A stretch of 64,000 nucleotides of DNA from Acheta domesticus (GCA_031308135.1 JAHLJT010009419.1:37317221-37381220), one strand, 5' to 3'. Shown: positions 1 through 10,880, counted from the stretch's first letter. A program made the numbers and translations. The notes: a model not told the origin generated them from the letters alone.

Positions 1-832
1 GGGCATTCTGCTTCAAACGAAGTCAACTGCTTTTAGAAAACTGCAAATCTTCATAATATGATTGATTTTGTTCTACAAAATTGATTTTTCAAGACACAAA
101 ACATGCAATATTTTCTTAAAGTGTTCTCGCTCTCTGTCGACCATTCTTATTTTCATTTATCCATAAGCCCGCTGTTCCAAAAATGGAAAAGTCAACTTCA
201 GTTATTGTTTTTTTATTATTACAAATGCCTTTTATTGCGAATTCTATACCTTCAACAGACATAAACATCCTTAACGAAACATAAGTAAGTTTTCGAATAT
301 CTGAAAGGTATTTCTGAAAGGGTGATTTAGTCGAAATCGCTGAAGTATTGAACGCTGTTGGCCAGGGCGTATTAATGATTTGAGTCGGTTTGAACCTTCT
401 AAAACCGTGCTTCGCTGCTTTATTTATGTGGTTTAGCACGCCCGACATGCGGCGAAATTAATTTGGACATAAATATGTTATATACAGAATATGGCGAACG
501 GTGGCGTTCGTAAATGGTATATTCGTTCTTGCCAATGAACAGATTGATTTGTGTGAACAGTTTCCTACTTTTTTACAATATTTCAGTCGACTTTTTCGTA
601 ATTTCATATAAATCTTGCGCAACTAAAAATGTCAATAGGTTCTACATCAAATTAAAAATTTTAGGGAACCCAATTTTGTAAAATTTTACATGGCTGTATT
701 TCTCAAACGGGTGGAAATATTTTACTCTAAATTCGTACTTTTCTTAATCTTCATTCATACTACCTATGTGTCAAATTTCATCTGAATCTGAGATGGTGAT
801 GTAAAATGACTGTTGATTTAATATGGAACGAC
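1..832. other. AT-rich stretch upstream of the first gene A exon seen; no supported gene
   Basis: This is probably intron of gene A, whose earlier exons lie outside the window. A minus-strand open frame at 116-448 (110 codons) has no motif I recognise and no splice or codon pattern that persuades me it is a gene. I see no repeat boundary I can defend here. Confidence 0.4.
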
Positions 833-1276
833 CCACTAGCTAGTCGGCTAAGTCGAATTCAGCAGCTGCATGGAGGAGAATTCTAGCGGCTTGCTGCTCT
901 GATCGATAGATTTCTATGGTTTCTCGAATCAACACCCGGAATGCCGGGGGAGAACTCTGACAATCGGGCCACAGACGAGCGCGATCTTTCCTTCTTTGTC
1001 CGATCCTCCCCCTTACTTACGCTTACACATTCTACACTACCACAGATGTAGGGGAATCAGTCGTGATTTTAGAGCGTGTCCCGGTTGGGGCGGTGCAACA
1101 CTGGTGGGAGATACTTTGTTGAGGAAAACCGCGGAAGCCAACGTAGGTTGGCGCCAAACCTCGCCGCCCAATGGGGGGAGATCACCGCCACCTCCCGCGA
1201 TAAAAAAACATTCTCTACACTTAAGGGACTGATGACCTTAGCAGTTGACCCGCCTGGAATCATTAATTAATCAGTC
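833..1276 (+). repeat. SINE copy (a), tRNA-derived family with LINE-like tail
   Basis: The body matches the copies at 34,741-35,176 and 39,066-39,608: the shared order is an ATTCTAGCGG block, a CTCTGATCGATAG block, a GCGCGATCTTTCCTTC block, a GGGAGATAC..GAGGAAAACC block and the tail ATGACCTTAGCAGTTGAC..TTAATTAATC. The tRNA-like head is eroded in this copy. The tail stops about 20 bp before the acceptor of the gene A exon at 1297, so the element supplies the sequence just upstream of a splice site. Confidence 0.75.
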
Positions 1277-1296
1277 AAATGATGGGGTGTTGGCAG

Positions 1297-1452
1297 CGCA
1301 CACCATACCCGGCGCGCTGATGCTGGGACTGGCGTTCGTGGGGTGTGATGTGCCGGGAGCTATTTCGCTGCTTACGATTGGTCTCACCTTCAACGGCGCC
1401 TCCACCGTCACCAACCTCGTCAACCACCACGACCTGGCGCCCAACTACGCAG
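1297..1452 (+). CDS. SLC17 transporter gene A, third-from-last coding exon
   Basis: This exon encodes two late membrane helices of an SLC17 (sialin/Picot/vesicular glutamate transporter family) anion transporter, a twelve-helix carrier of the major facilitator superfamily. It opens after TTGGCAG in phase 1, reads HTIPGALMLGLAF, then VGCD, and ends in NHHDLAPNYAG, the helix-junction motif typical of the family, with donor GTACGC in phase 1. The exon is 156 nt, exactly the length and phase of the matching gene B exon at 40731. The acceptor has a poor pyrimidine tract (GATGGGGTGTTGGCAG), as does the gene B counterpart. Earlier exons lie outside the window. Substrate cannot be told from this part. 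Partial copies of the 3' half of this exon lie downstream at 7616 and 8160. Confidence 0.88.
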
Positions 1453-2115
1453 GTACGCACACGAACGACGCTGGGGCTCAGAGCAGCCAAAGGGATCCTC
1501 ACTGGACGGAGTAGGTCGCATTTTCCTCTCACCTCAACTCGCCAGTTTTCCCCGTCGAGGTGGGTTGGTCCACGTCCTGACGGGGGGATGCAGAGAAGGC
1601 TCTCAAGTGTTCCTTTCTCCATTTTTTCATCTACTTGCTTCTCATTTCATGTCATGTACGTTCTTTTCACTCCTTTTTCTTCCTCACTGGCCTTCTCTGT
1701 ATGCTGAACGCCCACCCATGTGTTTGCCGTGCATGGCGACCCGTGTCGGAGGGATTGTGTGTCCTGGCAGTTGAGAGACCTGTTTGTTTCCCAACTAGTC
1801 CTGGTGCTATGTTTTTTGGCTTGCACTAAGGGGTACGTCTACGTATTTTTGGGGAACATTCCTTGTAGGTGTCAATACACTCGCTTTGGCCTCGGACTCT
1901 TCTAGACGGGCGGTCGGGAGCTAACCCACTCCCGATCAATCGGCTCGGACTAGTTCTTGCACTGAACTCCAGGGTGAGCGGGGGGATCCACGGCGGTGCA
2001 GCGCTGTGACATTCCCCTACTATATCTCCGTGTCAGCCCTGGCACCCCAGTGGGGTGTCCCCTTGTTGGGCTCCATGGTGGGTGGGAAACACGGAGACGA
2101 ATCTGCTTCAATCGT

Positions 2116-3411
2116 ATGGAGCCCAAAACAAACTCCTTGCCCTCTTCCGCAAGGAAGAGGCGATGTGAGACGGTAGATTTGAATAGCTTCTTCCTTCGGG
2201 AAGAGAACAAACCAAAGAAACCTCGGTTTCTTGTCATGTCGTGTGTTGAAGTTGAAAAATCCTTCAAAAGTGTTAGTGCGGTCCGCCTCGCGCGAGCCAT
2301 TGAAGACTGTTTTGGAAAGCTGCAAGCGGTCGTGCGACAGAAGAATGGTACCATTCTTTTCGAAGCGCGCACCGACGAGCAGATTGACAAGATCCAAAAA
2401 ACCAAGCAGATTGCCGGCCTCCAAGTGGAAGTGACCACTCACCCTACCCTTAACTTATGTAAGGGAGTGGTCAATCACGAAGACTTTGCGCTTGAAAGTG
2501 AGGACGAACTTCTCTCCTTTTTTAAGAACCACGGCGTTACGGAGGTGTATAGGATCAGGAGGAAGGAGAATGGGAAAGAGATCCCCACTCCCACCTTGAT
2601 CCTGACTTTTAATCTCCCTTCTCTCCCAGAGAAAATTAGCTGTGGGTACTATAACCTTCGCGTGCGGCAGTATGTGCCGAACCCCCTGCGCTGCTTTAAG
2701 TGTCAGAGGTTCGGTCATACACAACAAAGGTGCATGGCCGTAAGCCCTGCTTGCGCAAAGTGCGGTAATTCCGCGCACGATCCCAACCCTTGTTCATCAC
2801 CAGCCCGCTGTGTAAATTGTGAAGGAGACCACGCGGCCAACTTTAACAAGTGCCCCACATATCTGAGAGAGAGGGAGATCCAAAGGATTAGGGTGACGGA
2901 GAAGGTATCTTTTCCGGAAGCGAAACGCCGATACCTGGTGAAGAACCCTGTGGATCTCAGGCGTTCTTTTTCTAGGACTCTGGCGAACACGGTCAAAGCG
3001 ACGAGCATTCAGTCCTCTCCTGCTACTCCTCCAGTAGCGAACTTTTGTTGCCAGGTATCCCCAGTGGACTTCCCTGAGGAGACATCGCCTTTGCAAGGTG
3101 GGAAAATAATAATCCCCACAAAATTCAAGACACCACCCAAGAAGACAACAAAGACAAAGACAGAACAAGAATCCACTTCTCAGCCGCGCAAGAAGGCTGA
3201 TGTCACACGGCCTATTGGCCTGGACAAGAAAAATGATAGATCCTCCAAACTCCGACCACCAACCCCGACTCCTGAAACTCGCTCTGAGCGATCTCTCAGC
3301 CTGTCGAGCAGTGGTCAGGACGAGTCCGCCTCGGAGGAAACTTCAACCGGGATGGACACTCGCTCCTTCGGGCGACAGAGGCGAAAAAAGGAAAAGAAGA
3401 AATCCTCTTAA
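2116..3411 (+). CDS. LINE ORF1: gag-like nucleic-acid-binding protein (431 codons)
   Basis: ORF1 proteins of this type bind the element RNA and form the ribonucleoprotein. The first ATG in the frame is at 2116; the frame is open upstream to about 1996 but only from a GTG. After a non-descript N-terminal half come three zinc knuckles: CFKCQRFGHTQQRC and CAKCGNSAHDPNPC (both C-x2-C-x4-H-x4-C) and an atypical third, C-x2-C-x3-H-x6-C (CVNCEGDHAANFNKC), at about 2692-2850. The C-terminal third is rich in K, S, T and P and probably disordered. The frame is intact, unlike ORF2. The stop is followed closely by the open ORF2 frame, so ORF2 may be made by reinitiation. Confidence 0.85.
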   Translation: MEPKTNSLPSSARKRRCETVDLNSFFLREENKPKKPRFLVMSCVEVEKSFKSVSAVRLARAIEDCFGKLQAVVRQKNGTILFEARTDEQIDKIQKTKQIAGLQVEVTTHPTLNLCKGVVNHEDFALESEDELLSFFKNHGVTEVYRIRRKENGKEIPTPTLILTFNLPSLPEKISCGYYNLRVRQYVPNPLRCFKCQRFGHTQQRCMAVSPACAKCGNSAHDPNPCSSPARCVNCEGDHAANFNKCPTYLREREIQRIRVTEKVSFPEAKRRYLVKNPVDLRRSFSRTLANTVKATSIQSSPATPPVANFCCQVSPVDFPEETSPLQGGKIIIPTKFKTPPKKTTKTKTEQESTSQPRKKADVTRPIGLDKKNDRSSKLRPPTPTPETRSERSLSLSSSGQDESASEETSTGMDTRSFGRQRRKKEKKKSS

Positions 3412-3419
3412 CTTCTTAA

Positions 3420-6400
3420 ACAACGGCTCTCCTATCCTGGAATCTGAACGGATTTTCTCTCCGACGGGACGAATTAAAATTCTTATTGTCCCGTTATACA
3501 CCATCAATTTTCTGCTTGCAGGAAACGAATCTTTCTCCATCACGGTCCATACACTTTCGCGGTTTCACCCCTTATAGGGTTGATGTCGATGACGGCCTCC
3601 GCGCTCACGGCGGAGTTACTACTTTGGTCCAGGATTCGCTGTATTCTGCAGAAATCCCTGTTCACACAGACCTTCAAACAGTTTGTGTGCGGGTGTATCT
3701 GCCGTCCCTCTCACTCACCGTATGTAATATCTATATTCCCCCAAGACAAACGGTGTCGGCTGATGACCTTCTAAGTCTAATAAACCAATTGCCCACACCT
3801 TTCTTGGTTGTGGGTGATGTAAACGCCCACAGCCGTCTTTGGGGTTCCTCTCGTATGTGTCAAAGAGGTGCTATTTTGGAATCTGTCATCGACACCATGA
3901 ATTTGGCTATTCTCAACACTGGGGAACCAACTCATTTTGCCGTAGCTACGAATTCTAGCACGGCTATTGATGTAGCCCTTTGCAGCTCTTCACTTGCTAC
4001 TGCTATGCGGTGGACCATATTAGAAGATCTTTATGAAAGCGACCATTACCCCACGATTGTCCACATTGATCATCTTCGCCGTAGCTGTGCACGGCCCCCT
4101 CAATGGATCGTGCGACGAGCTGACTGGTCGACATTCCAGAATAATGTTAACCTGTCAGACGGTCCCTTCGGAAATGTGGATGAGATGACAGAACATTTTA
4201 ATAGCGCTGTACTCGCTGCCGCTTCCACCGCAATTCCGAAGGCAAGTGGTAAACCGCGACACCCTTTCGTTCCGTGGTGGAATGAGAACTGCTCGAGAGC
4301 GGTCAGTGCTCGAAAAAAGGCACTGGCACGTCTCAGACACTATCCAACAGTGGACAACTTAATCGAGTATAAAAGATGCAGGGCAAAGGCTAGAAGAACT
4401 ATCGTAGAGAGCAAAAATGCATCGTGGAGAGCGTACGTTTCGTCTCTCAATTGTCACACGCCACCACGCCTGGTATGGAGGAAAATTCGACAGATAAGAG
4501 GACACTCTTTACCAAATACGGTGCCAGGTCTCCTGAAAAACGGAGAAATGATTACATCTCTAGATATGATTGTAGAAGAACTCGCCGCGCACTATGAAGC
4601 CATGTCAAGTTCGGCGAACTACGCTCCTGACTTTCTTTTGATCAAAGAAAGGATGGAGAGCCGTCCGTTGGATTTCTTCTGCAGAGCGTGTGAAGATTAC
4701 AACACACCTTTCTCCATATCGGAATTGCGCTCTGCTCTTGCATTGGCCAGAGGAACTGCCCCAGGTCCTGATGAAATACACAACCTAATGTTACAACATC
4801 TTCCTGATGTGGCGATGCAATTTCTCCTCCGCCTTTATAATCGCATCTGGGAAGAGCACACCATCCCTGCTGTATGGCGAGAAGCCATAGTTATCCCAGC
4901 TCTGAAGGAGGGAAATGATCGGTCGCTGTCATCGAGCTACCGACCTCTCGCTCTCACCAGCTGCGTTTGCAAAGTGCTGGAACGGATGGTAAACCAGCGC
5001 TTGGTCTGGACTTTGGAGTGCAGAAACCTACTGGCACCAATTCAGTACGGTTTCAGGAAACACCGGTCTACCCTTGACCATCTCGTCGCTTTGGCAACGG
5101 AAATTTCAACCTCGTTCGTTCTGAGACAACACCTTGTCGCCGTACTATTCGATATAGAAAAGGCGTATGACACCACTTGGAGGTATGGCATTCTGCGAAC
5201 CTTGCACTCGTGGGGATTCAGGGGGAAGCTCCCCTTATTCCTCCAAAATTTCTTATCGGACAGATCTTTCAGAGTTCGCATTGGTGACAGACTGTCTAAC
5301 AGTCACCCCCTTGAAAACGGCATCCCCCAAGGCTCGGTGCTAAGTGTCACTCTGTTTGCCATAGCCATAAATAGTATAGCGTCGGTCGTGAGGGAACCTG
5401 TGAAGGCATCGCTGTTTGTAGATGATTTTGCCATTTTTTGTTCATCCAGCAGCATAAGTGTGATCCAGAGGCAACTCCAACTGGTGCTCAACAAGCTACA
5501 TGAATGGAGCATGTCGACAGGTTTCAAGTTCTCACCTACTAAATGCACCGGAGTGCACTTCTGCAAAATATACCATTTGCATAGCGATCCAATCCTGTAC
5601 TTGGGAGGAAATCAGCTTCCATTCACTGACTCTGCCAGGTTTCTGGGGTTGACTTTTGACAAGTCCCTCACGTGGCGCTCTCATATCCGCACATTGCAAA
5701 CCAGATGCGTCTCCCCCCTCAATCTTCTTCGAATGCTTAGTGGCACTTCATGGGGAGCCGACCGCATTACCCTACTGCGGTTATACAGAGCACTCATTCG
5801 CTCAGCATTAGATTACGGTAGTGAAGTGTATGGTTCTGCAGCTCCTTCCACCCTTCGACCCATCAACAGCATACACCACGCTGGAATTCGCCTCTCAACA
5901 GGTGCGTATCGCACCAGCCGTATCGAGTGCATTCTAGCTGACGCTGGGGAGCTTCCTTAAAAATAAGGCGAGATATTCTATTAGCGTCTTATGGTGCTAA
6001 AGTGTCAGGACTCTTTAATCATCCTTGTCGCCGAATAATCACTCGCCCAAAATATGAATCTTCTTATATTCTTCGAACTTCGCTACCCCAGCCCCCAGGC
6101 ATTCGATTGCGAAATCTTTTGCGGGGACTTAATGTCGATCTTCCCACTCCTGTGAAACCCCCAAATGACCTGATTCCCCCTTGGAAACTCCTTCTCCCCA
6201 ATATTGACCTCAGACTCTCCAATCTTCCCAAACAAAATACTAGTCCTCTGGTTTACCAGAAGCAGTTTCAGAGTATGAGGGAAGCCTATCCGGATCATCT
6301 ATTCTTGTACACGGACGGGTCATCGTACAATGACGCAGTGGCGTGTAGTTTTCATTGCATCTGGGCCACCAAATCATATCGTCTTCATTCACAGTGCAGT

Positions 6401-7102
6401 ACATTCACTGCTGAAATGTATGCAATACTCAAAGCCCTAATGTACATCGAGTCAACGACGTTGCAGCGAGTAGTTCTCTGTTCTGATTCTCTCAGTTCTC
6501 TTCAGGCTGTCTCCCAGCCCTCGTCAGACTACCTGACAAAATCAGTTCAAAACCTGATTCATAGTCTCATGTCCCGCAACTATGACCTGGTTCTTAGTTG
6601 GGTTCCAGGCCATGTGGGAATCACAGGAAATGAACTGGCCGACCTGGCGGCGAAATCAGCTACTCGTAATATTGGTATCGACGTTCCTGCTGTGCCACTG
6701 TCCGATGTTAAGGCTTACTTGAAACGATCTTTGTTTAGAGCGTGGCAAACAGAGTGGCACAATACCAATTTTAAACTAAGTGGGATAAAGAATTCTGTAA
6801 TTCCCTGGCGTTCCTCATCTCGCTCCTCTAGGCGTGAGGAAGTCATTTTAACCCGTCTTCGAATTGGACACTGCCATTTTTCCCACGGTTTCCTCCTTCG
6901 AGGAGAAACTCCTCCCGTATGTGACTCATGCGGGACGGTTCTGTCTGTGGAACACGTCCTCCTGAACTGCAGGAAATATTTAGGCAACCGACGAAGACAT
7001 GGCCTGGGCAACTCGCTAAGGGAGGTGCTCGGGGATGACGATTCCGCACTCTCAAAAGTTTTTTGCTTCTTGAGGGAAAGCGGAATATATAATCTTATTT
7101 GA
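3420..7102 (+). pseudogene. LINE ORF2: endonuclease, reverse transcriptase and RNase H, broken by one frameshift
   Basis: The frame opens just after the ORF1 stop without an early ATG. An AP-type endonuclease comes first (WNLNG, CLQETNL, VVGDVNAHSRLWGSS, SDHYPTI). The reverse transcriptase follows, with FDIEKAYDT, NGIPQGSVLS and the catalytic FVDD at 5415-5426. The frame stops at 5958-5960; one missing base would explain it, because the next frame resumes immediately. That second part (to 7102) carries RNase H motifs: YTDGSS near 6307, AEMYAI, SDSLSS and PGHVGITGNELADLAAK, then a C-terminal cysteine/histidine cluster (CDSCGTV..EHVLLNC). Everything else looks intact, so inactivation is recent. 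Domain order is that of I-like LINEs; Jockey proper lacks RNase H. Confidence 0.87.
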
Positions 7103-7615
7103 GAGAATAGAATAGCGTTTTACTTTTTTGTTGTTTTATTTTTGGCCCCTTTACAGCCAACTTTTAGTTCTACTATGAATTTTACGTGTTTGTTATATAT
7201 TCTTTCTGTCATACTACTTGAATACTTGATGTAGAATTCAAGTCTCTCTTTATGTATGATTTTAATTACGGGGTAGGCTCCATCTGTAACACATACTGAA
7301 CCTATTCCCTTTTTAAAATACTTCGACATGGGCGCCAATGACCTTGGCAGTTGAAGCGCCCTCTAAACCTTAATTAATCAATCAATCAATCGCCAGCTTT
7401 CCAGCTCCAATCTTCAATTTCAATTGTCACTTTTATCCTCTTGAGAAATCCTGCTCATACTGAGATTCCGAAGTAATTGTTGCGCATGAAAAGCTATCTC
7501 AACAAATAGCTCTGTTTTATTTGAATATGTAATACAGATAGAGACCCCATACTTCTGCGAAAGTCGATATGGAATTTTTCACAAAAGAAATTTTTATCTT
7601 CTTTAATGTCGTGTG

Positions 7616-7664
7616 CACCTCACCAACCTCTTTAACCACCACGAGCTCGCTCCCAACTACGCAG
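7616..7664 (+). pseudogene. Partial duplicate of the gene A exon 1297-1452 (3' half only)
   Basis: The stretch reads HLTNLFNHHELAPNYAG in frame and is followed by the same intron start as the true exon (GTACGCACACGAAC, then GGCTCAGAGCAGCCAAAG). The upstream half of the exon and its acceptor are absent; a stop lies just upstream in frame. It is therefore a duplicated exon end plus intron, probably not spliced in. Leaving out the LINE insertion, the distance to the parent exon is about 361 bp. Confidence 0.8.
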
Positions 7665-7887
7665 GTACGCACACGAACTGCGCTTGGGCTCAGAGCAGCC
7701 AAAGAGATCCTGATTGGGAGGAATAAGGTCACATTTTCCTCTCACCTCAACTCACCAACTTTACCGGTGTCCTCCAATCCTCAATTTCTCCTTTATCATC
7801 ATGGGAAATCCTGCTCATGCTCACATTCCGAGGTAATTGTTGCTAATCAAAGGCCTGAACAGATTGCTCTTTAGTACTTATTACGCG

Positions 7888-8063
7888 CCGATTTAAACAC
7901 TGAGGCATTTCAAGGTCACGAACCGGATGGAGAGGAGGACAATGTCATCCAATCGGGAGCATCGTTACGACTTAAATGTTTGGTATTGGAGCACCCGATT
8001 GGATGAAAATGTCCTCCTCTTCTTCCAACTCCTGACTTTGAAGTGCCACTATCTTTAAATCGG
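7888..8063. mobile_element. Palindromic MITE, about 176 bp
   Basis: The ends are inverted copies: CCGATTTAAA at the left and TTTAAATCGG at the right. The arms pair for most of their length, for example GGAGAGGAGGACA..TCATCCAATCGGG against CCCGATTGGATGA..TGTCCTCCTC. It lies inside the duplicated intron unit and accounts for most of the extra spacing between the second and third exon copies. There is no coding capacity. Confidence 0.75.
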
Positions 8064-8159
8064 AGGATAGAATATATGATACAAATAAAGACCTATTCTC
8101 TTTTTGTGCAAAATTTGAAATTTTCATAAAAATAGTTTTCTCTTCTTTAATGGCGCGTG

Positions 8160-8200
8160 CACCTCACCTGTCTCGTCGATCACCTAGCTATCATGCGCAA
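8160..8200 (+). pseudogene. Third, degenerate copy of the gene A exon end, cut by the hAT element
   Basis: The sequence CACCTCACC, then a diverged stretch, is preceded by CTTCTTTAATG and a GTGCACC block, as at 7599-7620. It continues after the hAT insertion as GTACGCTGAGG at 9630, matching the donor side of the other copies. The coding content is no longer conserved. Confidence 0.6.
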
Positions 8201-9621
8201 CAGTGGCGTAGCCTGAGTTTTGGCTTAGGGTATGTAACTAGAGAAATGAGAAAATAATTTAAAACTTTAATTATAATTTAAATATTTCTCATTCACCAAT
8301 ACTATTTCTGTCACTTTGATCAAATAGACCACACAAATAATTTGTATATTTAAAATAAAAACTGATCCAGTAAAAGTAATAATGGCTCACGTACTTCATG
8401 TAGTTTACTGGTTGAAAGTTAAAAAAGTTGACTATGTTCACGACCCAGCAAAATATAAATGTGTGTCCTTCCTCATACTTTAATAAAAAGAGCACTATCA
8501 AACCCAATGATCTTCAAAATTTTCCAATTCATATCATTTCGAAACCAATAGAATTGACATAATTTATAAAATTGAAAACAATGATCTATAATAAAAATAT
8601 AATAGGAAAGAGAAAATCAATCAATTTACAGACACGTAATGAAAAGCAGTTGACAGTTGTCCTTTTTGATACTTACATCAAGAGTTTCATCCAGTATGGC
8701 GGAGACAAACGAGACTTTAGAAATTTTATTTTTAATTTCATGGGACATTACCGTGCTTACACTTGAAATCCAATGAATCTGAATTTCTGGAGAAATTGCA
8801 CGAAACACTGGAATTTTCAATCATCCTTGTCAGTTTTATCATATTTCATTATTTCACTTATATATTACATGAAATTTTCTCTACTTGATGATCCCTTATT
8901 TTCATTATGGCTAGAAAATACAAGCCCTTGTCTTCCAAAAAACATACAACTCGAATGAAGCGTGACAGAATTTCCCTATTTTCCCTTATATCACCGTCTT
9001 ATTGCTCAACATAGCCTGTGTTGGCTGTTTAAATAAAATTCTATCCTCTCATATTTTTTACAAATATTTTAACTGTTTCTCACGTGCTATAATTTGTGCA
9101 CAAAAATTCGACTCCATAATTATGTAGGCACTTTGGATCGCGTGGTGCTCGCCATTCCAGGGCACAGATGTGTATTGCACTGTCACATACCCTTGTGCAT
9201 TCAACCAGCACAATCCCTAACCTAAATTGGCTACAAATATATAGTTGCTAAATGCAATAAAATAAGGTAATAAAACGTAAATAAAGGGACAATGTTCATT
9301 AATTAACCTTGTTCTCTTACAAACACCGAAGAGAACAATGAAGTTTAATTCGCTTTTTCGTAGGCACCACGGTAGGCACCGTGGATGTAACGGGTCACGG
9401 TGCATCTGATTCACCGCGCAAGCTAGGGGGCATTTCAGACTGATTCGTTCATCCTTGCGAAGAATCGAATTCTCAACGGCGCAATGTTTGAAATATAATG
9501 AAATATTTTGTAGTAGAAAAAGAAAATAACAAATTGACAATTCACAATCATTTTAAAATAAAATGGCTGATATTGTCAGGGTATGTAACACATCATCCAC
9601 ATCCACGGACGCTACGCTCTG
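8201..9621 (-). mobile_element. hAT-type DNA transposon, degenerate, with 8-bp target-site duplication
   Basis: The left end CAGTGGCGTAGC is a typical hAT terminus; the right end reads GCTACGCTCTG, its imperfect inverse. Both sides are flanked by ATGCGCAA (8193-8200 and 9622-9629), the 8-bp duplication expected of hAT transposition. A minus-strand frame inside still shows a transposase motif (next entry). The element is 1.42 kb, too short and broken to be autonomous. Confidence 0.85.
8626..8820 (-). pseudogene. hAT transposase remnant
   Basis: A 64-codon frame contains SAILDETLDVS followed by KKDNCQLLF, which matches the catalytic-region signature of hAT transposases (ILDETTDIS followed by a polar stretch and hydrophobics). 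The rest of the enzyme is not readable in this frame. Its position inside the 8-bp-flanked element supports the call. Confidence 0.7.
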
Positions 9622-9629
9622 ATGCGCAA

Positions 9630-10616
9630 GTACGCTGAGGCCCGCTTTCGCGTACCGCGGCCTCTGAAGCTCACGCAGGGATGATCAGGATTCTCTGTGC
9701 AAGAGATAACTTTACGGCAAACCTTTGGAAAGATCTGTTCGTTTTGAAAGAAGAAAAAGTTGTTACAATATGCATCCAGAAATGCATAAATGTGGAGTTG
9801 TTCTAGTAATTTTTTTCTTCTCCCTGTACGGAAATCATATCCCAGTGTTCTCTAGATTGAGATTCAGGACATTCTGAATCATTAGAACAACATTAGAAAA
9901 TGTATAAAATTATTTGGAGAGGAGGGAATCTCTCAAAAAATTCCAAACTGAAGTCCCTATTTATTGAATTCAAATCCATAATATCTATTTAATTTATTTC
10001 ATAATCGTATTTTATTGCACAATCAATATTGATTTCCAATTTAACAATTATTAGAAGTTTAACAATTATTATTATAACACGATTATTAGAAAATGCATTT
10101 CTGGAACATAGGAATATAGGTATAGGAATTTCCGGAATATAGGTAGAAGGTAATTTACCCTATATTTTTTGTAGATACTCCTCTTTTAGTATGTAGGTTA
10201 AGATCGTTTAGCCAACTTCGAAAGCATTTCATATTTGTAACTTTCAAACTTTTTATATTTAAATGAATGTCGCACTTTTACTTTATATAGATCACGTTGA
10301 CCGATGCCCTCACGGAATAAGAAAAAATCACGTGTACTTTTCTAAAATTTCAAAAATGTTTCACGCACATCATTTCGTCTAGAAATGAAATAGTTGTCAT
10401 ACTCACATGCAAAAGTGCATTTGGCGGATATTGAGTTTTAGAGAAAAATTGAAAATTCAACCACACCTGCCCAACTATGCATAAAATCATCTTTTTTTAT
10501 CTCTCAGAGGTTCCCCAAACTTATGTTTCCTTGAATGATGTTTATAAAGATGATTTGACGATCTGGGCTTCAAAGGGGATACATTCTGGCGTGCAGAATA
10601 TCGGTATGTTCTGTAG
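9630..10616 (+). other. Gene A intron remainder
   Basis: AT-rich intron between the hAT element and the next gene A exon. I see no gene or clear repeat boundary. Confidence 0.6.
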
Positions 10617-10702
10617 GTTCCCTGTACGGTTTCATGAACGGCATCGGAACCACCACCCTCTTCATCGTGCCATCACTCGACGGCGTGCTGCTCGAGAATA
10701 AC
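10617..10702 (+). CDS. SLC17 transporter gene A, penultimate coding exon
   Basis: The exon follows TTCTGTAG in phase 1 and ends in phase 0 before GTGAGT. It reads SLYGFMNGIGTTTLF, then IVPSLDGVLLENN, continuing the NYAG of the previous exon as family members do (helix 11, LxGITN-like position). It is 86 nt, the same as the gene B exon at 46790. The open frame that starts at 10477 is in another phase and is spurious. Confidence 0.88.
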
Positions 10703-10737
10703 GTGAGTAAAATGCCTACAATGTAGTTATATTCGGG

Positions 10738-10880
10738 CATTGCATGTCCCGTGGGAGCCTAGATCCCGGAGTTTCTACTCGGTCACCCAACCAGGAACTC
10801 GCGATATCTCAAATTCGCTTAACCTGCGTGACCACGTAGATAACGAATTCGGCTAGCGACGCTGGTTTCGTGGCCGTGTC
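10738..10880 (-). repeat. 5S rRNA-derived sequence (5S-SINE or 5S pseudogene)
   Basis: On the minus strand it reads GGTTAAGC, 22 bases, then CTGGTTGGGTGACCG, matching in order and spacing the intermediate element and box C region of eukaryotic 5S rRNA (GTTAAGC, about 21 bases, TTGGATGGGTGACCG). The rest is diverged, so it is not a functional 5S gene. It may be the promoter of a 5S-derived SINE. Confidence 0.55.

Larger units (their letters stand above)
1552..7390 (+). mobile_element. Full-length non-LTR retrotransposon (LINE, Jockey/I group) in a gene A intron
   Basis: This 5.8-kb element has a 5' UTR (1552-2115), ORF1 with zinc knuckles, ORF2 with endonuclease, reverse transcriptase and RNase H, a short 3' UTR and a tail of AATC repeats at about 7370-7390. 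The flanks CGCCAGTTTTCC (1540-1551) and CGCCAGCTTTCC (7391-7402) look like a 12-bp target-site duplication with one mismatch, which sets both ends. The sequence on either side joins into gene A intron DNA that is duplicated again downstream, supporting these limits. A single frameshift in ORF2 makes this copy inactive as it stands. RNase H together with CCHC knuckles in ORF1 suggests an I-like clade; I did not place it further. Confidence 0.88.

Noticed and set aside
1345..1905. Several overlapping plus-strand frames after the gene A exon
   Set aside because: They are wrong-phase readings of the exon and of the LINE 5' UTR.
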